Shown here piece by piece: positions 14,301-27,531 of a stretch of DNA of 64,000 nucleotides. A model generated the notes under the pieces. It was not told the DNA's origin, made no database searches, and saw nothing but the letters and a program-made list of their open reading frames with translations. Source of the stretch: Streptomyces sp. NBC_00690. GTDB lineage: Bacteria; Actinomycetota; Actinomycetes; Streptomycetales; Streptomycetaceae. The stretch spans positions 7,653,501 through 7,717,500 of the forward strand of contig NZ_CP109009.1 of assembly GCF_036226685.1 (NCBI RefSeq), given 5' to 3'. Position numbers and translations under genes: made by a program. Numbering within the stretch: the stretch's first letter is position 1; each line of letters opens with the position of its first letter.

Positions 14301-17149
14301 TCCACCTCGACTGGACACCGGCCACCTCGTCCGTCGATTCCCCCGTGCCGACCTGGACCGCGCTCAGCGGTGCCGTCCCCGGCGTGGACACCTGGCGGGA
14401 TCTCGACACGCTGGGGGACGCCCCGGGGTCAGGCAACCCCCTCCCCGACGTGGTCGTGGCGACGGTTCTCACCCCTGACCTCTCCGACACATCCGACCGG
14501 GTCCACGCCACTGCGCACACCTGCCTCGCCCTGATCCAGCAATGGCTGGACGACGAACGGTTCGTCGAGACGAAATTGGCCCTGCTCACCAAGGACGCGG
14601 TCCGTACTGGACCGGCGGACCGTCCGGTCGACCCCGCCCAGGCAGCTCTGTGGGGCCTGGTGCGAAGTGCTCAAGCCGAACACCCCGACCGCTTCGTACT
14701 CATCGACCTGGACAGGGTGGACACGGCGGCTGACGTACTGCCCGCCGCACTGGCCGGAGGCGAACCACAACTGGCCGTACGGGCAGGAGAGGCGCTCCTG
14801 CCCCGCCTCGCCCGCAACGGCCAGTCCGACGGAGTGCTGCCCCTGCCGCCGACCGACACCGCCTGGCGGCTCGCCACCGAAGGCGCGGGCTCCCTGGACG
14901 ACGTAGCACTCGTTCCCGCTCCCACCGCCCTGGCCCCACTGGGCAAGGGCGAGGTCCGGATCGCGGTGCGCGCCGCCGGGCTGAACTTCCACGATGTCAT
15001 CGCCGCCCTCGGACTGGACCCGGACCCCGAGCAACAGGGACTGGGCAGCGAGGGAGCCGGAACCGTCATCGAGGTCGGCCCCGGCGTGGACGACCTGGCG
15101 CCGGGAGACCGCGTGCTGGGGATCTTCGGGGGTGCCTTCGGCCCGGTCGCCGTCGCCGACCGCCGCACCATCGCCCGGATACCGTCCGGCTGGTCCTTCG
15201 CCCGCGCCGCGTCCGTGCCGGTGGTGTTCCTCACCGCCTACTACGGCCTCTTCGACCTGGGCGGACTGCGGCGCGGGGAGTCCGTGCTGATCCACGCCGC
15301 GGCCGGAGGTGTCGGCATGGCGGCGGTCCAACTCGCGCAACACGCCGGTGCGCAGGTGTTCGGCACCGCCAGCCCCGCCAAATGGGACGTACTGCATGCG
15401 AATGGACTGGACGACGCGCACATCGCTTCGACCCGCACCGTCGACTTCGCCGAGAGGTTCCTCGCAGCCACCGCCGGCCGGGGCGTGGACGTCGTCCTGG
15501 ACAGTCTGGCGCGGGAGTTCGTCGACGCCGGCCTACGACTGCTGCCGAACGGCGGACGGTTCGTAGAACTGGGCAAGACCGACATCCGTGACCCGGAAGT
15601 GATCGCCCGACAGCACCCCGGTGTGCGATACCGGGCCTTCGACCTGATGGAGGCCGGGCCGCAGCGCATCGGCGAGATGCTGGCCGACGTCCTGGACCTG
15701 TTCGAACGGGGTGTGCTCCGCCCTCTTCCGGTCACCGGTTGGGACATCAGGCGAGCCCCGGCGGCACTGCGGTCGCTCAGCCAAGCCAGAGGCATCGGCA
15801 AGAACGTCCTGCTGCTCCCCGCTTCGCTCGACCCGCAAGGCACCGTCCTGGTCACCGGGGCCACCGGCACGCTGGGACGGCTACTGGCCCGACACCTCGT
15901 CGTCGCACACGGCACCCGGCATCTGCTGCTGGCCGGGCGCCGGGGCCGCTCCGCCGCCGGGATGCCGGAACTGGTGCAGGAGCTGACGGAACTCGGGGCC
16001 ACCGTGGCGGTTGCCGCCTGTGACGTGGCCGACCGCGCCGCGCTCGCCGCCCTGCTCGTGGCAGTCCCCGACGCCCATCCGCTGACCGGTGTCATTCATG
16101 CGGCCGGTGTTCTGGACGACGCCACGATCACCAGTCTGACGCCCGACCAACTCGACCGCGTCCTGCGGCCCAAGGCCGACGCGGCGCTCGCCCTGCACGA
16201 GCTGACCCGGGACCTGGACCTTGCGGCCCTGGTGCTGTTCTCCTCGGGCGCCGCCCTGTTCGGCGCAGCCGGGCAGGCGAACTACGCCGCTGCCAACGCG
16301 GTCCTCGACGCCGTCGCCGTCGAACGCCAGGCAGCGGGACTGCCAGGTCTTTCCATCGGCTGGGGCCTGTGGGAGGAGCGCAGTGCAATGACCGCCGGGG
16401 TCTCCGGCGGCCGTGGCGCGAGGTCAGGTGCACTGACCTCGGCGGAAGGGCTCGCCCTGTTCGACGCGGCGTTGAGTTCTCCCCATGCCTACCGACTCGC
16501 GGCCCGGATCGACCCGTCCGTACTGCGCGCGAACGATCGGCTGCCGGCCGTACTGCGCGGCCTGGTCCGCCCGGCCCGCGCCACATCCGCCGCCCCCGCT
16601 TCACCGACACGCTCCCTGGCGCAGCAACTCGCCGCGCTCCCCGAAGCCGAGCTGTACCGGACCCTGCTCGACCTGGTACGTGGCAATGCGGCTGCGGTGC
16701 TCGGACACAGTTCCCCGGACCTGATCCGGGCGGCCCGTCCGTTCAAGGAGATCGGCTTCGACTCCCTCACCGGGGTCGAACTGCGCAACCGGTTGGTGTC
16801 CGCGACCGGGCTGCGGCTATCGGCGGCGCTCGTCTTCGACCACCCCACGCCGCAGGCGCTGGCAGCCCATCTTGCGGCCCGTACCGCCGCCGGACGCCCG
16901 GCGCCCGAGACGGCGGTCAAGGCCGGACTCGACAGCCTGGAAGCACTGTTGGACGCGATGCCTCCGGACGGTGTCAGCGACGAGTTGGCCGCCCGTCTGC
17001 AGGAGGTGTTGTCACGCTGGCAGCCAGGCGGATCGCCCCTCCCCACCGCGGTTGCGGGCGGTGCGGACGACCTGGCCCCCGACCGGATCGAGTCGGCGAG
17101 CGACGACGAGGTCTTCGACTACATCGACCGGCAGTTGGGACTCACATGA
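5345..17149 (+). CDS. Modular type I PKS, two modules (B: KS-AT-DH-KR-ACP; C: KS-AT-DH-ER-KR-ACP)
   Basis: 3934 residues. ATG 5345 is preferred over in-frame ATG 5321 because a GGCGAGG ribosome site precedes it and the product then begins with a normal docking coil ([13 protein letters not shown]). Module B: KS (Cys codon 5960-5962), AT with GHSQG near 7325 and YASHS at 7631-7645 (methylmalonyl), DH near 8250, B-type KR (NLDDG) near 9610-10100, ACP near 10555. Module C: KS from about 10760, methylmalonyl AT 12350-13250 (inside a 1042-bp repeat shared with the next gene), DH near 13530, enoylreductase about 14900-15790 with GAGTVIEVG and [12 protein letters not shown] (VLDDA), ACP near 16755. 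Predicted outputs are C=C (module B) and a fully reduced CH2 (module C), matching C8-C11 of bafilomycin-type macrolides. A TTA codon lies at 10613-10615. The C-terminus repeats the [13 protein letters not shown] docking motif. Confidence 0.96.
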   Translation: MVNDDRLRDYLKRVTADLHRTRQRLTEAEAAGREPIAVVAMSCRYPGGVQSPEDLWRLVTTGTDAITGFPDDRGWDLDHLDDPEQLRNGTSYAVQGGFLDGVQRFDPGFFGISPREALAMDPQQRLLLETTWEAFERAGIDPASLRGSRTGIFAGVMYQDYAVRLRQVPDDVAGYIGSGSSDSVASGRVAYTFGLEGPAVSVDTACSSSLVAIHLAAQALRQGDCTLALAGGAMVMSTPVPFVEMSRQGGLARDGRCKSFAASADGTGWGEGVGMLLLERLSDARRHGHPVLALIRGSAVNQDGASSRLTAPNGPAQQRVIRQALANAGLTPAEVDMVEAHGTGTPLGDPIEAQALLATYGQGRADGHPLLLGSLKSNIGHTQAAAGVGGVIKAVLAMRHGTVPPTLHADEPSPQIDWTAGAVRLVTESTPWPETGRPRRAAVSSFGVSGTNGHVVLEQADDPAEQIAGAAEGTPPTAVAGPAVLPWVLSGRTAEALRAQAARLLAHLDDCHRPGPVEIGHALATARASHEHRAVLIGADLDEFRSGLDALAADTPVPGLVRGIAGSGGEVALVFPGQGSQWAGMAVELLDSAPVFAAHLAECERALAPFVDWSLEAVLRGAPGTPPPERVDVVQPVLWAVMVSLAELWRSYGVIPGAVVGHSQGEIAAAAVAGALSLDDAARVVALRSRAIRALSGRGGMASVALPAAQVDEWLAEWDGRLSVAAVNGPASTVVSGDADALEEFLGQATSRQIRSRRVPVDYASHSIHVEDIHAELLTRLAGLTPRRSEIPFYSTVSGGLLDDTSVLDADYWYRNLRGTVQFEQATRALLADGYQVLLESSPHPVLTVGVLETVEAAAADATAVGSLRRDEGGLRRFTESLAELHVRGVPLDWDAVFVGRRPGPVELPTYAFQREQYWLADGAEPVADVTSAGLAPADHPLLGAVVVLADSDGLLLTGRLSTSTHPWLADHAVQGSVLLPGTAFLELALQAGARVGCPRVEEFTLAAPLVLTEHGGTMLRLAVGAPDREGRRPLSLHSRPDTRGEEGAESGEWVRHAEGVLVEESARSAALDSEDTELTLWPPPGAEPIAVDGLYELFAEGGFAYGPGFQGLRAAWQRGDEVFAEAVLPDGPAPDADRFALHPALLDAALHATGLPGTAGADEHPGGRLPFSWNGVTLHATGAGAIRVKLTPAGSDAVSLQIADPTGRAVATVDSLVLRPAVVDRFAADRGGRGSRHRDLFEVEWTSVRSPGAGAPVHLTTDLDALIAEVDAGTPVPETVLLDCAEHEDAGNTADAVRASVHQALADVQTWLADERFTRSRLVFRTQGAVSAGADVRNLAHSAVWGLVRSAQSEHPGRFALLDIDPGDEPGTSAGVAVALASGEPQSAVRGEDVRVPRLAGVAMGGPERSVAPVRALNPAGTVLITGGTGLLGSHVARRLVAGHGVRQLLLLSRSGPTAAGAEELRTELIELGAEVRIVACDAADRDALAAVLAELPPEHPLTAVIHTAGNLDDGVVTALTPERVDCVLRPKVDAALNLHELTRDLDLAAFVLFSSAAGTFGGPGQANYAAANAFLDALAEQRRATGRAGQSLAWTLWEQPSTLTGHLDEAEVRRIARSGMPPLTTEQGLALFDTAFTVDRAALVPIRLDIIALRSAAAAGTLPPLLRGLVRTPLRRAATAMDAAVDDNALRQRLVVLDPAGQMRLLVELVRTHAAAVLGHASPDVLDAGRAFRELGFDSLASVALRNRLNAATGLRLPASLVFDYPTPTTLADFLRDGLTDTQSHSAVVPAAPAGRELGGDDDQIAIVSVACRFPGGVRSPEDLWRMLAEGRDGISEFPTDRGWGLDELFDPNPDHAGTSITRNGGFLYDAAEFDAEFFGISPREALAMDPQQRLLLETTWELFERAAIDPSTLRGAPIGTYVGLMQQDYAARLLPRIPDEVEGFLGTGNSGSIVSGRLAYVFGLEGPALTVDTACSSSLVALHLAVRALRSGECSMALAGGVNVMCSPELFVEFSRQGGLAPDGRCKSFAAAADGTGFGEGVGMLLVERLSDARRLGHPVLAVVRGSAVNQDGASNGLTAPNGPSQQRVIRAALADAGLAASDVDVVEAHGTGTTLGDPIEAQALLATYGQDRSAERPVWIGSLKSNIGHTSAAAGVGGVIKSVLALQHQVMPKTLHVDGPTPNVDWSAGAGRLLTEARAWDDTGRPRRAGVSSFGVSGTNAHVILEQAPAAAPVDRPSTPERAPAALPWLLSARSPEALRDQAKALLSEVAGESGVSAGDVAFSLATGRAVLGHRAVVVGADRGELLAGLGALSRGVPASGLVCGGGVVSGRSVLVFPGQGSQWVGMAGVLLDESVVFASRMAECERVLGSLVGWSLSGVLRSGGLLGGVEVVQPVLWAVMVSLAEVWRSFGVVVDGVVGHSQGEIAAACVAGGLSLEDGARVVVLRSRAVGVLAGRGGMASVSLSVGVVRGRLVGWGGRLSVAAVNGPLSTVVSGDVDAVVELVEGLVREGVRARLIEVDYASHSAHVEEVREQILADLAGIAPVSGSVPFFSTVTGGWLDTASLDAEYWYRNLRQTVEFEQATRGLLEEGFRFFIEPSPHPVLSVAVGESVEAAGVDAVVLGTLRRGEGGLERLLLSVGQAWESGLSVDWSGAFAGTGAQHVELPTYPFQHHRYWLDVPTTSWDVASAGLATTGHPLLGAAMQVAASGELLLSGRLSVRTHPWLADHAVSGVVLFPGTAFLELALRAAGEADCPVVEELTLRSALVLPAEGAVLLQVRVGAPDGDGRRALSVFARTTQDDDRPWTEHATGTLTSQLPGVETGAGLLSWPPAGAEPVDTDDLYERFAEAGYHYGPAFRGIRAAWLRGGEVFAEVVLPQPQHADAAGCAVHPALLDAALQTAALLPDQDGQARLPFSWTGVTSRTTGATTLRVRLTADASDTVTLSVHDLAGQQVLTVESLVLRPPAPDGPVSAAAHADLLFHLDWTPATSSVDSPVPTWTALSGAVPGVDTWRDLDTLGDAPGSGNPLPDVVVATVLTPDLSDTSDRVHATAHTCLALIQQWLDDERFVETKLALLTKDAVRTGPADRPVDPAQAALWGLVRSAQAEHPDRFVLIDLDRVDTAADVLPAALAGGEPQLAVRAGEALLPRLARNGQSDGVLPLPPTDTAWRLATEGAGSLDDVALVPAPTALAPLGKGEVRIAVRAAGLNFHDVIAALGLDPDPEQQGLGSEGAGTVIEVGPGVDDLAPGDRVLGIFGGAFGPVAVADRRTIARIPSGWSFARAASVPVVFLTAYYGLFDLGGLRRGESVLIHAAAGGVGMAAVQLAQHAGAQVFGTASPAKWDVLHANGLDDAHIASTRTVDFAERFLAATAGRGVDVVLDSLAREFVDAGLRLLPNGGRFVELGKTDIRDPEVIARQHPGVRYRAFDLMEAGPQRIGEMLADVLDLFERGVLRPLPVTGWDIRRAPAALRSLSQARGIGKNVLLLPASLDPQGTVLVTGATGTLGRLLARHLVVAHGTRHLLLAGRRGRSAAGMPELVQELTELGATVAVAACDVADRAALAALLVAVPDAHPLTGVIHAAGVLDDATITSLTPDQLDRVLRPKADAALALHELTRDLDLAALVLFSSGAALFGAAGQANYAAANAVLDAVAVERQAAGLPGLSIGWGLWEERSAMTAGVSGGRGARSGALTSAEGLALFDAALSSPHAYRLAARIDPSVLRANDRLPAVLRGLVRPARATSAAPASPTRSLAQQLAALPEAELYRTLLDLVRGNAAAVLGHSSPDLIRAARPFKEIGFDSLTGVELRNRLVSATGLRLSAALVFDHPTPQALAAHLAARTAAGRPAPETAVKAGLDSLEALLDAMPPDGVSDELAARLQEVLSRWQPGGSPLPTAVAGGADDLAPDRIESASDDEVFDYIDRQLGLT
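11504..11760 (+). repeat. 257-bp shared KS patch, copy 1 (module C)
   Basis: This segment of the module C ketosynthase aligns with 22764-23020 at offset 11260, with only a handful of mismatches, in the same GTG/TTG-rich codon style as the AT repeat. It lies inside a longer stretch of that style running from about 11270 to 13270. Confidence 0.85.
12347..13388 (+). repeat. 1042-bp near-identical repeat, copy 1 (AT domain of module C)
   Basis: By direct comparison this stretch matches 23598-24639 at a constant offset of 11251 bp. I found only three substitutions (12513, 12922 and 12925), one of which changes an amino acid (Leu to Ser). It covers the whole methylmalonyl AT domain and ends just after the TYPFQ linker. 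The composition is GTG/TTG/TCG-rich and poor in C, unlike neighbouring PKS DNA. Confidence 0.95.
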
Positions 17150-17204
17150 CCCCGGGACCGATCTTCGCTGCCCCAGCATCCCGAGACGAGAACGGCGGTG
17201 TCCT

Positions 17205-20200
17205 GTGAGCGACCAGAAGCTGCGCGACTACCTCAACCGGGTGACGATCGACCTCCAGAACACTCGGCAGCGGCTCAGGGAGGCCGTGGCCAGCAGCCAT
17301 GAGCCGATCGCGATCGTGTCGATGAGCTGCCGCTTCCCCGGTGGCGTCCACACGCCCGATGAGCTGTGGGAGCTGCTCGTCGCAGGCCGCGACACCATCA
17401 CAGCCGTCCCCGACGACCGCGGCTGGCAGGCCGCCTGGCCGGCCGGTGGAGATGTCCCCGGCCAAGGGGCGTTCATCGACGGCGCGGGCGACTTCGACCC
17501 GGAGTTCTTCGGCATCTCGCCCCGCGAGGCGGTGGCGATGGACCCACAACAGCGACTGCTGCTCATGGCGTCCTGGGAGGCGGTCGAGCAGGCCGGCATC
17601 GATCCGCTCACCCTGCGGGGCAGCCGAACAGGAGTGTTCGCCGCGGCCATCGACCAGGGCTACGCGACCCTGGGCGCAACCGCATCGGAAGCCGTCCAGG
17701 GCTTCTTGATGACGGGCAACTCGATGAGCGTGATGTCCGGACGGGTGTCCTACGCGCTCGGTCTCGAAGGCCCCGCCGTCACAGTGGACACCGCATGCTC
17801 GGCGTCACTGGTGGCACTGCACCTCGCGGCGCGGGCCCTGCGCGCGGGCGACTGCTCGCTCGCGCTCGCCGGCGGAGTCAGTGTGATGGCGCTGCCCGCC
17901 GTGTTCGTGGAGTTCAGCCGACAGGGCGCGATGTCCGCCGATGGCCGCTGCAAGCCCTTCGCAGCCGCTGCGGACGGCACCGGCTGGGGCGAAGGCGTGG
18001 GGATGCTCCTCCTGGAGCGGCTCTCGGACGCCCGCCGCAACGGCCGTCAGGTGCTCGCCGTACTGCGCGGATCGGCGATGAACCAGGACGGTGCCAGCAA
18101 TGGACTGACCGCCCCCAACGGACCGTCCCAGCAGAGGGTGATCCGGGCGGCGCTCGCCGACGCGGGCCTGACGACCGGGGACGTGGACGCGGTGGAGGCC
18201 CACGGCACGGGCACCACCCTCGGCGATCCGATCGAGGCCGACGCCCTGCTGGCCACCTACGGCCAGGACCGCCCCGCCGACCGGCCGCTCTGGTTGGGGT
18301 CGCTGAAGTCCAACATCGGGCACACCCAGGCCGCAGCAGGGGTCGCCGGGGTCATCAAGACGGTGCTCGCACTGCGGCACGGCGTCCTGCCCCGCACCCT
18401 GCACGTGGACGAACCCACCCCGCACGCGGACTGGGCCTCCGGGTCCGTCGAGCTGCTCACCGAGGCCCGTGACTGGCCCGCAACCGACAGGCCCCGCCGG
18501 GCCGGTGTGTCCTCGTTCGGGATGAGCGGCACCAATGCACACGTCGTCCTGGAGCAGGCGCCAGAGCCGGATGCGGCGGTCGAGTCGAGTACGGGGCCCG
18601 AGCCGCTGACGGAGTCCGGACAGACGTCCGTGCCGGTGCTGCCCTGGGTCCTGTCCGGCCGCACCCCGTCCGCGCTCAGGGACCAGGCGGTCAGGCTGGG
18701 AGCCCATCTCGCCTCGGACACTTCCGTACGACCGCTCGACGTCGCGTTCTCGCTGGCCACCGCCCGCTCCGCCTTCGAACACCGATCGGTGGTCATCGGC
18801 GGCGGACGCCCCGCCCTGCTGGACGGGCTCGCCACCGTGTCCACGGGAGACGCCGACGTCCTCGCCGGCGTACCTGGTGGAGCCGACGTCGTGTCAGGCA
18901 ACGGGCGGGTCGTCGAGGGCCGGACAGCACTGGTGTTTCCCGGTCAGGGCTCGCAGTGGGTCGGCATGGCGCGGGACCTGCTCGCGACCAGCCCCGTCTT
19001 CCGGGACCGGATAACCGCATGCGGCACCGCTCTGTCCGCCCATGTCGACTGGCCGCTCCTCGCCGTCCTGGAGGACGAGCCGGACGCACCCTCGCTGGAG
19101 CGGGTGGACGTGGTGCAGCCGGTGTTGTGGGCGGTGATGGTGTCGTTGGCCGCGCTCTGGGAGTCCTGGGGCGTCCGGCCGGACGCCGTGGTGGGCCACA
19201 GCCAGGGAGAGATCGCCGCCGCCGTCGTGGCGGGGGCGCTGACGCTGGAGGACGGGGCCAAGGTCGTCGCCCTGCGCAGTCGGGCCATCCGGGCCCTGGC
19301 CGGCCTCGGCGGCATGGCCGCGGTGTCCCTGCCCGAGGACCGGGTCGAAGCCGAGATCGCCCCATGGGCGGAGCGGCTGTCGGTCGCCGCAGTCAACGGG
19401 CCGGCCGCAGTGGTGGTCTCCGGAGAGGCGGCGGCCCTCGCCGAACTCCTCGCCCGCTGTGAGTCGAACGGTGTGCGGGCCAGAGCGGTGCCCGTGGACT
19501 ACGCCTCGCACTCGGTCCAGGTCGAGCGGATCAGGACGGAGGTGCTGGCCGCCCTGGCGGACGTACAAGCGGTCGCGAGCCGGGTGCCCCTGTACTCCAC
19601 CGTCACCGGGGACTGGCTGGACACCACGGTCATGGACGCCGACTACTGGTACCGGAACCTCCGGCAGACCGTCCGGTTCGAGCCGGCCGTCCGCTCCCTG
19701 GTCGAGCAGGGCTACGAGGTGTTCCTGGAGGTCTCGCCGCACCTCGTGCTCACCATGGCCCTCCAGGACACCGTCGAGGACGTCGGCAACGGAGACAGTG
19801 CGGTGGTCGTCGGCACCCTGCGCCGGGACGACGGCACCCTGCGCCGGGCGCTGACCTCGGCCGCCGAGCTCTGGGTGTCGGGTGCGGCGGTCGACTGGGC
19901 CGCGGTCTTCGCCGACTCCGATGCCCGTGCGACGGACCTGCCCGGATACCCCTTCCAACTACAGCGCTACTGGCTGGAGTCCGAGGCGCCGGGGGGCTCG
20001 GAGGCGACCGGCGCCGACCCGCACGAACCGGCGTTCTGGAACATGGTCGAGCACGACACCCCTGCCGAGGTCGCCGCCCGTCTGCGCGTCGACGAGGACA
20101 CGCTCGATCGAGTGCTGCCGGCCCTGCGCGGCTGGCGGAAGCAGCAACAGGACGAGGCCGTCATCGACTCCTGGCGCTACCGCATCGGTTGGCAGCCGCT

Positions 20201-23200
20201 GCCCGAACCGACGGTGGCCTCTGCCACCGGGACCTGGCTGGTGGTGTCGCCCACCGGATACGGGTCCGACGAACGGGTCCGCGGCCCGGTCCTGGCCCTC
20301 ACCGAACTGGGCGTCGCGGTCGAAACGGTCGAACTCACGCCGGGTGATCTCCCACGCGAGGAACTCGCGGACACGCTCACCGCCGCCCTCGACGGCCGTC
20401 TTCCGGCGGGAGTGCTGTCGTTGCTCGCCGTGGACGGCCGGCCGCACCCCGATCACCCCGGACTGCCCACGGGAACGGCGCTGACCGTCGCCCTCCTACA
20501 GGCACTAGGCGACCTCGGCCTTGCCGCACCGCTCTGGTGCGTCACCAGCGGAGCCGTGTCGAGTGGCGCCGACGATCCGGTCACCGACCCGGCCCAAGCC
20601 CTGATCTGGGGTACCGGGCTGGTGGCGGCGCTGGAGATGTCCGGGCGCTGGGGCGGACTCATCGACCTGCCGGCCGAACTCGACGCACGCGCCAGGGCCC
20701 GACTGGGCGCCGTGCTGACGGCCTCCCGAGGCGGAGACGGCACCGACGGTGTGGGCGACGAGGACCAACTCGCGCTGCGCGCCTCCGGCCTCCTCGCCCG
20801 CCGGCTGAACCACGCACCCAGGATCGGCAGCCCTACGGAGAGTTGGAAACCCCGAGGCACGGTGCTGCTCACCGGTGGCACCGGGGCCGTCGGCCCGTAC
20901 ATCGCCCGCTGGTTGGCCCGGAGCGGCGCAACCCATCTCGTCCTGCCGGGCCGCCGTGGCGCCGAGGCACCCGGCGCGACGGAACTCGCGGCGGAGCTGG
21001 GCGAACTCGGTGCACGGCTGTCCCTGCCGGTCTGCGACCTGTCGGACCGCGACGCGGTGGAGGCACTGCTGACCGGCCTGGAAGAATCCGGCAGCCCGGT
21101 CACGGCGGTCGTCCACGCAGCCGCGTTCATCGCGCTCGCGCCGCTGGACACCACACCGATGTCCGCGTTCGAACAGATCGTCGCAGCCAAGGCCGCCGGG
21201 GCCGGACACCTCGATGCCCTGCTCGATCGAGAACTGGACGCCTTCGTCCTGTTCTCCTCGATCGCCGGGGTCTGGGGCAGCGGCAACCACGGCGCCTACG
21301 CGGCGGCCAACGCCTACCTGGACGCCCTGGCCCAGCACCGCCGGGCACGCGGCCTGACCGCCACCGTCGTGGACTGGGGCGTCTGGCAGGCCGAGAACCC
21401 TTGGCAGGCCCGCACCGCCGGCGATGACGCCGACCTGTTCAAGCTGGAGCAGCACGGCCTGCCCCGGATCTCCCCCGACCTTGCCGTCAGCGCCCTGCAA
21501 CAGGTACTGGACGACGACGAGACCATGATCGCCGTCGCCGACGTCGACTGGGAGCAGTTCGCGGCGGTGTTCACCTCCACCCGCCCCAGCCCCCTGCTGA
21601 CCGGAATCCCCGAGGCCCGTCGCGCCCTGGAACGGCCGACCGGCGACAACGGCGCCGATGCGCCCGCCGCGACGGTGTTGCGCGGACGGTTGGCCGCGCT
21701 GGGGGAGGTCGAGCAGCAACGCCTGCTGCTCGACCTGGTCCGCACCCATGCGGCTGCCGTACTCGGCCACACCACGGTGGACGCGATCCGGCCGGGCAAG
21801 GCGTTCCAGGACATGGGCTTCGCCTCGCTCACCGCCGTGGAACTGCGCAACCGCCTGAACACCGCCACGGGTCTTCGGCTGCCGTCCACCCTGGTTTTCG
21901 ACCACCCGTCATCGACGGCGCTCGCGGGAGAGATCCGTACGCAACTCCTGGGCCGACAGCCCGCCGGGACAGAACCCTCCCCCCAGGCCGCGGCAGCGCA
22001 TGACACGGTCGTCACCGACGATGAGCCGATCGCGATCGTGTCCATGGCCTGCCGCTTCCCGGGCGGGATCGGCACCCCCGAGGACCTGTGGCGACTGCTC
22101 GCCGAGGGCGGCGACGCCGTCTCGGAGTTCCCCACGGACCGAGGCTGGGACCTCGCGGCTCTCTACGACCCCGATCCCGACAGCCCCGGCACCGCCACCG
22201 CCCGGCACGGCGGCTTCCTGCACGATGCAGCCGAGTTCGACGCGGAGTTCTTCGGGATCTCGCCGCGTGAGGCGTTGGCGATGGATCCCCAGCAGCGGCT
22301 GCTCCTTGAGACGAGCTGGGAGGCGATCGAACGCGCGGCCATCGACCCGGTGACGCTGCGAGGCAGCCGTACGGGGGTGTTCACCGGCGTCAACTATGCG
22401 GACTACGCCGCCGTGGTCGCGCAGTCGGACGAAGGGGACGGCCATCTGCTCACGGGCAGCGCGCCCAGCGTGGTCTCCGGTCGGGTGGCCTACACCCTGG
22501 GCCTCGAAGGTCCTGCGGTGACCGTCGACACGGCCTGCTCCTCCTCACTGGTCGCGATGCACCTCGCAGGTCAGGCACTGCGCGGCGGCGACTGTTCGCT
22601 GGCGTTGGTCGGCGGTGTCGCGGTGATGGCAACCCCCGGCGCCATCGTCAGCTTCTCCCGCCAGCGAGGACTGGCCGAGGACGGGCGCTGCAAGGCGTTC
22701 TCCGACGACGCCGACGGGATGGGCATGGGCGAGGGGGCGGGCGTCGTACTGCTGGAACGTCTCTCGGATGCGCGGCGTCTTGGGCATCCGGTGTTGGCGG
22801 TGGTCCGTGGTTCGGCGGTGAATCAGGACGGCGCGAGCAACGGTCTCTCCGCGCCGAATGGTCCGTCGCAGCAGCGGGTGATCCGGGCGGCGTTGGCGGA
22901 TGCGGGTTTGGTGGCGTCGGATGTGGATGTGGTGGAGGCGCACGGTACGGGTACGACGTTGGGTGATCCGATCGAGGCGCAGGCGCTGCTGGCGACGTAC
23001 GGCCAGGACCGTTTGGCGGATCGACCGCTGCTCGTCGGCTCGCTCAAGTCCAATCTCGGTCACTCCCAGGCGGCGTCAGGTGTGGCGGGCGTGATCAAGA
23101 CCGTGCTGGCGATGCGGCACGGGCAGGTGCCCGGCACCCTGCACGTCGGCAAACCGTCCAGCCATGTCGACTGGACCCGCGGATCTCTATCCCTCGCAAC

Positions 23201-26200
23201 CGAGTTGCAGCCCTGGCCGCACAACGACCGCCCGTTTCGGGCAGGAGTGTCGTCCTTCGGCCTGAGCGGGACCAACGTCCACACGATCCTTGAGCAGGCG
23301 GCCCCGGTGGATGAGGTGTCGGCGCCCGAAAGGGGCACCGGTGCCACCGCGGTGCCCTGGCTGCTCTCCGCGAGGAGCCCGCAGGCCCTGCGCGACCAGG
23401 CCGACCGCTTGAGCCGCCACTTGGACAGCAGGCCAGGGCTGGACCCGCGCGACATCGGACTCTCCCTGAATGCACGCACCGCTTTCGACCAGCGAAAGGT
23501 ACTGGTAGGGAACGAGCACGAGTTGCGATCCCTCCTGCGCAAACTCGCTGACGACGACTCAGAAATGCTCGCCGAGGGCGAGGAGCGCACCTCCGACGGT
23601 CGTTCGGTGTTGGTGTTTCCGGGGCAGGGGTCGCAGTGGGTGGGGATGGCTGGGGTGTTGTTGGATGAGTCGGTGGTGTTTGCGTCGCGGATGGCTGAGT
23701 GTGAGCGGGTGTTGGGGTCGTTGGTGGGGTGGTCGTTGTCGGGGGTTTTGCGTTCGGGTGGTTCGTTGGGTGGGGTGGAGGTGGTGCAGCCGGTGTTGTG
23801 GGCGGTGATGGTGTCGTTGGCGGAGGTGTGGCGGTCGTTTGGTGTGGTGGTGGATGGGGTGGTGGGTCATTCGCAGGGGGAGATTGCGGCTGCGTGTGTG
23901 GCGGGTGGTTTGTCGTTGGAGGATGGTGCGCGGGTGGTGGTGTTGCGGAGTCGTGCGGTGGGGGTGTTGGCGGGTCGGGGTGGTATGGCGTCGGTGTCGT
24001 TGTCGGTGGGTGTGGTGCGGGGTCGTCTTGTGGGGTGGGGTGGTCGGTTGTCGGTGGCGGCGGTGAATGGTCCGTTGTCGACGGTGGTGTCGGGTGATGT
24101 GGATGCGGTGGTGGAGTTGGTGGAGGGGTTGGTTCGTGAGGGGGTGCGGGCGCGTTTGATCGAGGTGGATTACGCCTCGCATTCGGCGCATGTGGAGGAG
24201 GTGCGGGAGCAGATTCTTGCTGATCTGGCGGGTATCGCTCCGGTGTCGGGTTCGGTGCCGTTCTTTTCGACGGTGACGGGTGGTTGGTTGGATACGGCTT
24301 CGTTGGATGCGGAGTATTGGTACCGGAATTTGCGTCAGACGGTGGAGTTTGAGCAGGCGACGCGGGGGTTGTTGGAGGAGGGTTTTCGGTTCTTCATTGA
24401 GCCGAGTCCGCATCCGGTGTTGTCGGTGGCTGTGGGGGAGTCGGTGGAGGCTGCTGGGGTGGATGCGGTGGTGTTGGGGACACTGCGGCGGGGTGAGGGC
24501 GGTCTGGAACGGCTCCTGCTCTCTGTGGGGCAGGCGTGGGAGAGCGGTCTTTCGGTGGACTGGTCCGGAGCGTTCGCGGGGACCGGCGCCCAACACGTCG
24601 AGCTTCCCACCTACCCCTTCCAACACCACCGCTACTGGCCCGAGTCGGCGAACACGGCATCGGCCGATGTGGGGGCGGCCGGACTCGACTCCGCCGACCA
24701 CCCCATCCTCGGAGCGGCGATCGAGGTGGCGGAGACGGGTGAGCTGCTGCTCACCGGGCGGTTGTCACTGCGCACGCACCCCTGGCTCGCGGACCACGCC
24801 GTGGCCGGAACGGTCCTGCTCCCCGGCGCGGCCTTCGTGGAACTGGCGGTACGTGCTGCGGACGAGGTCGGTCACCACACGGTCGAGGAGCTGACGCTCC
24901 AGGCACCGCTGTTGATCCCCGCTGACGGTGCGGTCCGACTGCAAGTGCGGGTCGGCGCCGCCGACGAACAAGGAAGGCGCTCCCTGGACCTGTTCTCCTG
25001 CCGAGAGGACGCAGCGGCACCGCTCTGGACCGCGCATGCGACCGGCGGGCTCGCTGCCGCCCTGACGACGGAGAATCCGCAGCCCGCCCCCGTACCCGGC
25101 GATGCCAGTTCCTGGCCCCCGCCCGGTGCCGTCCCGATCCCCGTCGATGACCTGTACGAGCGTTTCCACGCCTTTGGCTACGGCTACGGACCCGTCTTCC
25201 AAGGGCTCACCGCCGCCTGGCGTCGCGGAGACGATGTCTTCACCGAGGTGCGACTGCCACAGGAACAACATCGGTCCGCTGCCGCCTTCGGTCTGCATCC
25301 CGCCCTCCTGGACGCAGCGCTCCAGGGACTGTTCCTGGGCACGAGCACGGAAGAAGACCCACAGCAGGGCCGGGCATCCGCTGGACTGCCCTTCTCCTGG
25401 AGCGGTGTCAGACTCCATGCCTCCGGTGCCACCGCACTACGGGTACGACTGGGCTTCGGGTCGGACGGCTCGGTGGCGATCGATGCGACCGATCCGGCCG
25501 GCCTCCCGGTCGTGTCGGTCGAGGCGTTCGTCGTGCGGCCCATCGATCTCGACGTGCTCCGACAAGGAGCCGGTCCGGAGTCCCTCTACCGCGTGGAATG
25601 GTCCGCAGCGCCGATCGGTGCGCCCGCCGATCCCCTCGGCCCCTGGGCGGTCATCGGCGGCCAAGAGCTGTTTCCCGACAGCCACCCGGATCTCTCTGCG
25701 CTCCGCACTGCGGTGGACCGGGGAATGCCGCTGCCCACCACTGTACTGGTGTGGTGCGACCACGCCGCAGAACACCCGGCCGCCCTCGATGCCGCATCCG
25801 TACACACAGCACTGGACGACGCCCTGCGGCTCATCCAGGAGTGGCTGGCCGACTCTCGTTGGGACGACGACACCCGCCTCGTGCTCCTCACCCGTGGCGC
25901 GGTCTCCACGGACATCGGCGAAGGGGTCGCCGACCTCACGGGAGCCGCAGTCCGCGGCCTTCTACGCTCCGCCCAGTCCGAGCATCCAGGGCGCTTCCTT
26001 CTGATCGACACGGATGCCCCGGCCGCCGTGATCGGCCTGCTGCCCGCTGCTCTGGCGGCATCGGAACCGCAACTGGCGATACGTCAGGGAAGGCTCCTCG
26101 CCCCTCGGCTCACCGGTGTGACCGTCTCCGCGGACACGCCCCCGAAGCTGCCGGACATCGCCGAAACCGGGGGAACCGTCCTGGTCACCGGGGCCGGCGG

Positions 26201-27500
26201 GGCGATCGGAGGGTTGGTGTCACGTCATCTCGTCGCCGTGCACGGGATACGCAGCCTGCTGCTGGTCGGCAGACGAGGTGCCAAGACCCCGGGGCTCCTG
26301 GACCTGGCGGCCGAACTCCGTCGCCTCGGCGCCCTGGTGACCGTTGCCGCCTGCGACGTCGCGGACCGGGGAGCCCTCGCCACCCTGCTCGCCGACATCC
26401 CCGGGGACCGTCCGCTCAGCGCGGTCATCCACGCGGCCGGTGTCCTGGACGACGGGGTCGTCGAATCGCTGACCTCAGAGCAGATGCACCACGTGCTCCG
26501 CCCCAAGGTTGACGCAGCCCTGAACCTCCACGCACTCACCCACGACCTGCCGTTGTCGGCGTTCGTCCTGTTCTCCTCAGCGTCCGCCACGGTCGGCAAC
26601 GCCGGACAGGGCAACTATGCGGCGGCCAACGCCTTCCTCGATGCGCTCGCCCAGCAGCGCCGCGCACAACACCTGCCCGCGCAGTCGCTGGCCTGGGGTC
26701 TGTGGGCCCAACGCAGCACCATGACCGGGGCTCTCGCCGACGCTGACCTGCGGCGGATGGTCGGGGGCGGCACCGCTGCGTTGAGCAACGACGATGGCCT
26801 GGCACTCTTCGATGCGGCGCTCGCCCTCGACGACCCGCTCCTCGTCCCGGTAAGGATCGACCTCAACCGTCTGCGGACCGCTGCACGAACGGCACCCGTC
26901 CCGGCCCTGCTCTCCCGCCTCGTCCCCCGCAGCGCACGCCGCCCGGCCTCCGGGACGGACGCAGCCGAGGCGGGCTCGCTGCGCCGCCGACTGGCCGGAC
27001 TCGGACCGGAGGCACGAGTCGCCACAGTGCTCGAACTGGTACGGAGGCGCGTCGCGGACGTGCTCGGTCACGGCAGTGTCGAAACCGTCGACCCACAGCA
27101 GGCGTTCAAAGACCTCGGCTTCGACTCGCTCACCTCGGTTGAACTCCGCAACCGGCTGAACGCGGCCACCGGTCAACGGCTGCCCGCGACCCTGGTCTTC
27201 GACCATCCCACCCCTGTCGCGGTCGCCGCCTATCTGACCGGGCGACTCGTGCCGGGCGAGGCCGCCGCCACGGGCAGAGCCCACCCCGTAAACCGGGTGG
27301 ACCGACGGGATCCCGGGGATGGGGAGATACGTTCCCTGCTCGCCACGATCCCGCCCTCCGAGCTGCGCCGGGCCGGGCTGCTCGACGCGATCCTGCGGCT
27401 CGTCGACCGGCCGGGGGCGCCGCCGCTCCCCGCCGACGACATCATCGGCATGGATGTCGGAGACCTGGTCCGGATGGCGCTGGGTGGCGAACGTGACTGA
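17205..27500 (+). CDS. Modular type I PKS, two modules (D: KS-AT-KR-ACP; E: KS-AT-DH-KR-ACP)
   Basis: 3431 residues from GTG 17205, which places the docking coil ([16 protein letters not shown]) at the N-terminus. Module D: KS (TACSAS), methylmalonyl AT (YASHS near 19500), no dehydratase, and an A-type KR: no LDD loop, and [11 protein letters not shown] with Trp and His (near 21269-21301). Its ACP carries GFASL near 21817 instead of the usual GFDSL. Module E: KS near 22020-23290, methylmalonyl AT (23600-24500, repeat copy), DH near 24790, B-type KR (VLDDG), ACP (GFDSL near 27119). Module D should leave a hydroxyl (C7) and module E a double bond (C4-C5) in a bafilomycin-type chain. The C-terminal docking tail ([17 protein letters not shown]) is of a different class from the tails of the two upstream PKS genes. 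The stop lies 31 bp before the next start. Confidence 0.96.
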   Translation: MSDQKLRDYLNRVTIDLQNTRQRLREAVASSHEPIAIVSMSCRFPGGVHTPDELWELLVAGRDTITAVPDDRGWQAAWPAGGDVPGQGAFIDGAGDFDPEFFGISPREAVAMDPQQRLLLMASWEAVEQAGIDPLTLRGSRTGVFAAAIDQGYATLGATASEAVQGFLMTGNSMSVMSGRVSYALGLEGPAVTVDTACSASLVALHLAARALRAGDCSLALAGGVSVMALPAVFVEFSRQGAMSADGRCKPFAAAADGTGWGEGVGMLLLERLSDARRNGRQVLAVLRGSAMNQDGASNGLTAPNGPSQQRVIRAALADAGLTTGDVDAVEAHGTGTTLGDPIEADALLATYGQDRPADRPLWLGSLKSNIGHTQAAAGVAGVIKTVLALRHGVLPRTLHVDEPTPHADWASGSVELLTEARDWPATDRPRRAGVSSFGMSGTNAHVVLEQAPEPDAAVESSTGPEPLTESGQTSVPVLPWVLSGRTPSALRDQAVRLGAHLASDTSVRPLDVAFSLATARSAFEHRSVVIGGGRPALLDGLATVSTGDADVLAGVPGGADVVSGNGRVVEGRTALVFPGQGSQWVGMARDLLATSPVFRDRITACGTALSAHVDWPLLAVLEDEPDAPSLERVDVVQPVLWAVMVSLAALWESWGVRPDAVVGHSQGEIAAAVVAGALTLEDGAKVVALRSRAIRALAGLGGMAAVSLPEDRVEAEIAPWAERLSVAAVNGPAAVVVSGEAAALAELLARCESNGVRARAVPVDYASHSVQVERIRTEVLAALADVQAVASRVPLYSTVTGDWLDTTVMDADYWYRNLRQTVRFEPAVRSLVEQGYEVFLEVSPHLVLTMALQDTVEDVGNGDSAVVVGTLRRDDGTLRRALTSAAELWVSGAAVDWAAVFADSDARATDLPGYPFQLQRYWLESEAPGGSEATGADPHEPAFWNMVEHDTPAEVAARLRVDEDTLDRVLPALRGWRKQQQDEAVIDSWRYRIGWQPLPEPTVASATGTWLVVSPTGYGSDERVRGPVLALTELGVAVETVELTPGDLPREELADTLTAALDGRLPAGVLSLLAVDGRPHPDHPGLPTGTALTVALLQALGDLGLAAPLWCVTSGAVSSGADDPVTDPAQALIWGTGLVAALEMSGRWGGLIDLPAELDARARARLGAVLTASRGGDGTDGVGDEDQLALRASGLLARRLNHAPRIGSPTESWKPRGTVLLTGGTGAVGPYIARWLARSGATHLVLPGRRGAEAPGATELAAELGELGARLSLPVCDLSDRDAVEALLTGLEESGSPVTAVVHAAAFIALAPLDTTPMSAFEQIVAAKAAGAGHLDALLDRELDAFVLFSSIAGVWGSGNHGAYAAANAYLDALAQHRRARGLTATVVDWGVWQAENPWQARTAGDDADLFKLEQHGLPRISPDLAVSALQQVLDDDETMIAVADVDWEQFAAVFTSTRPSPLLTGIPEARRALERPTGDNGADAPAATVLRGRLAALGEVEQQRLLLDLVRTHAAAVLGHTTVDAIRPGKAFQDMGFASLTAVELRNRLNTATGLRLPSTLVFDHPSSTALAGEIRTQLLGRQPAGTEPSPQAAAAHDTVVTDDEPIAIVSMACRFPGGIGTPEDLWRLLAEGGDAVSEFPTDRGWDLAALYDPDPDSPGTATARHGGFLHDAAEFDAEFFGISPREALAMDPQQRLLLETSWEAIERAAIDPVTLRGSRTGVFTGVNYADYAAVVAQSDEGDGHLLTGSAPSVVSGRVAYTLGLEGPAVTVDTACSSSLVAMHLAGQALRGGDCSLALVGGVAVMATPGAIVSFSRQRGLAEDGRCKAFSDDADGMGMGEGAGVVLLERLSDARRLGHPVLAVVRGSAVNQDGASNGLSAPNGPSQQRVIRAALADAGLVASDVDVVEAHGTGTTLGDPIEAQALLATYGQDRLADRPLLVGSLKSNLGHSQAASGVAGVIKTVLAMRHGQVPGTLHVGKPSSHVDWTRGSLSLATELQPWPHNDRPFRAGVSSFGLSGTNVHTILEQAAPVDEVSAPERGTGATAVPWLLSARSPQALRDQADRLSRHLDSRPGLDPRDIGLSLNARTAFDQRKVLVGNEHELRSLLRKLADDDSEMLAEGEERTSDGRSVLVFPGQGSQWVGMAGVLLDESVVFASRMAECERVLGSLVGWSLSGVLRSGGSLGGVEVVQPVLWAVMVSLAEVWRSFGVVVDGVVGHSQGEIAAACVAGGLSLEDGARVVVLRSRAVGVLAGRGGMASVSLSVGVVRGRLVGWGGRLSVAAVNGPLSTVVSGDVDAVVELVEGLVREGVRARLIEVDYASHSAHVEEVREQILADLAGIAPVSGSVPFFSTVTGGWLDTASLDAEYWYRNLRQTVEFEQATRGLLEEGFRFFIEPSPHPVLSVAVGESVEAAGVDAVVLGTLRRGEGGLERLLLSVGQAWESGLSVDWSGAFAGTGAQHVELPTYPFQHHRYWPESANTASADVGAAGLDSADHPILGAAIEVAETGELLLTGRLSLRTHPWLADHAVAGTVLLPGAAFVELAVRAADEVGHHTVEELTLQAPLLIPADGAVRLQVRVGAADEQGRRSLDLFSCREDAAAPLWTAHATGGLAAALTTENPQPAPVPGDASSWPPPGAVPIPVDDLYERFHAFGYGYGPVFQGLTAAWRRGDDVFTEVRLPQEQHRSAAAFGLHPALLDAALQGLFLGTSTEEDPQQGRASAGLPFSWSGVRLHASGATALRVRLGFGSDGSVAIDATDPAGLPVVSVEAFVVRPIDLDVLRQGAGPESLYRVEWSAAPIGAPADPLGPWAVIGGQELFPDSHPDLSALRTAVDRGMPLPTTVLVWCDHAAEHPAALDAASVHTALDDALRLIQEWLADSRWDDDTRLVLLTRGAVSTDIGEGVADLTGAAVRGLLRSAQSEHPGRFLLIDTDAPAAVIGLLPAALAASEPQLAIRQGRLLAPRLTGVTVSADTPPKLPDIAETGGTVLVTGAGGAIGGLVSRHLVAVHGIRSLLLVGRRGAKTPGLLDLAAELRRLGALVTVAACDVADRGALATLLADIPGDRPLSAVIHAAGVLDDGVVESLTSEQMHHVLRPKVDAALNLHALTHDLPLSAFVLFSSASATVGNAGQGNYAAANAFLDALAQQRRAQHLPAQSLAWGLWAQRSTMTGALADADLRRMVGGGTAALSNDDGLALFDAALALDDPLLVPVRIDLNRLRTAARTAPVPALLSRLVPRSARRPASGTDAAEAGSLRRRLAGLGPEARVATVLELVRRRVADVLGHGSVETVDPQQAFKDLGFDSLTSVELRNRLNAATGQRLPATLVFDHPTPVAVAAYLTGRLVPGEAAATGRAHPVNRVDRRDPGDGEIRSLLATIPPSELRRAGLLDAILRLVDRPGAPPLPADDIIGMDVGDLVRMALGGERD
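22764..23020 (+). repeat. 257-bp shared KS patch, copy 2 (module E)
   Basis: Counterpart of 11504-11760. Here the GTG/TTG-rich codons form an isolated island inside ordinary C-rich KS coding sequence, which points to module E as the recipient of the patch. Confidence 0.85.
23598..24639 (+). repeat. 1042-bp near-identical repeat, copy 2 (AT domain of module E)
   Basis: Second copy of the AT-containing repeat (first copy 12347-13388). Both boundaries are sharp: C-rich codon use resumes on either side. This suggests recent intragenic gene conversion between modules C and E. Reads assembled across these copies could be mis-joined. Confidence 0.95.
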
Positions 27501-27531
27501 CCAACACGGACAGACGGAGAGGCCGAACAGC

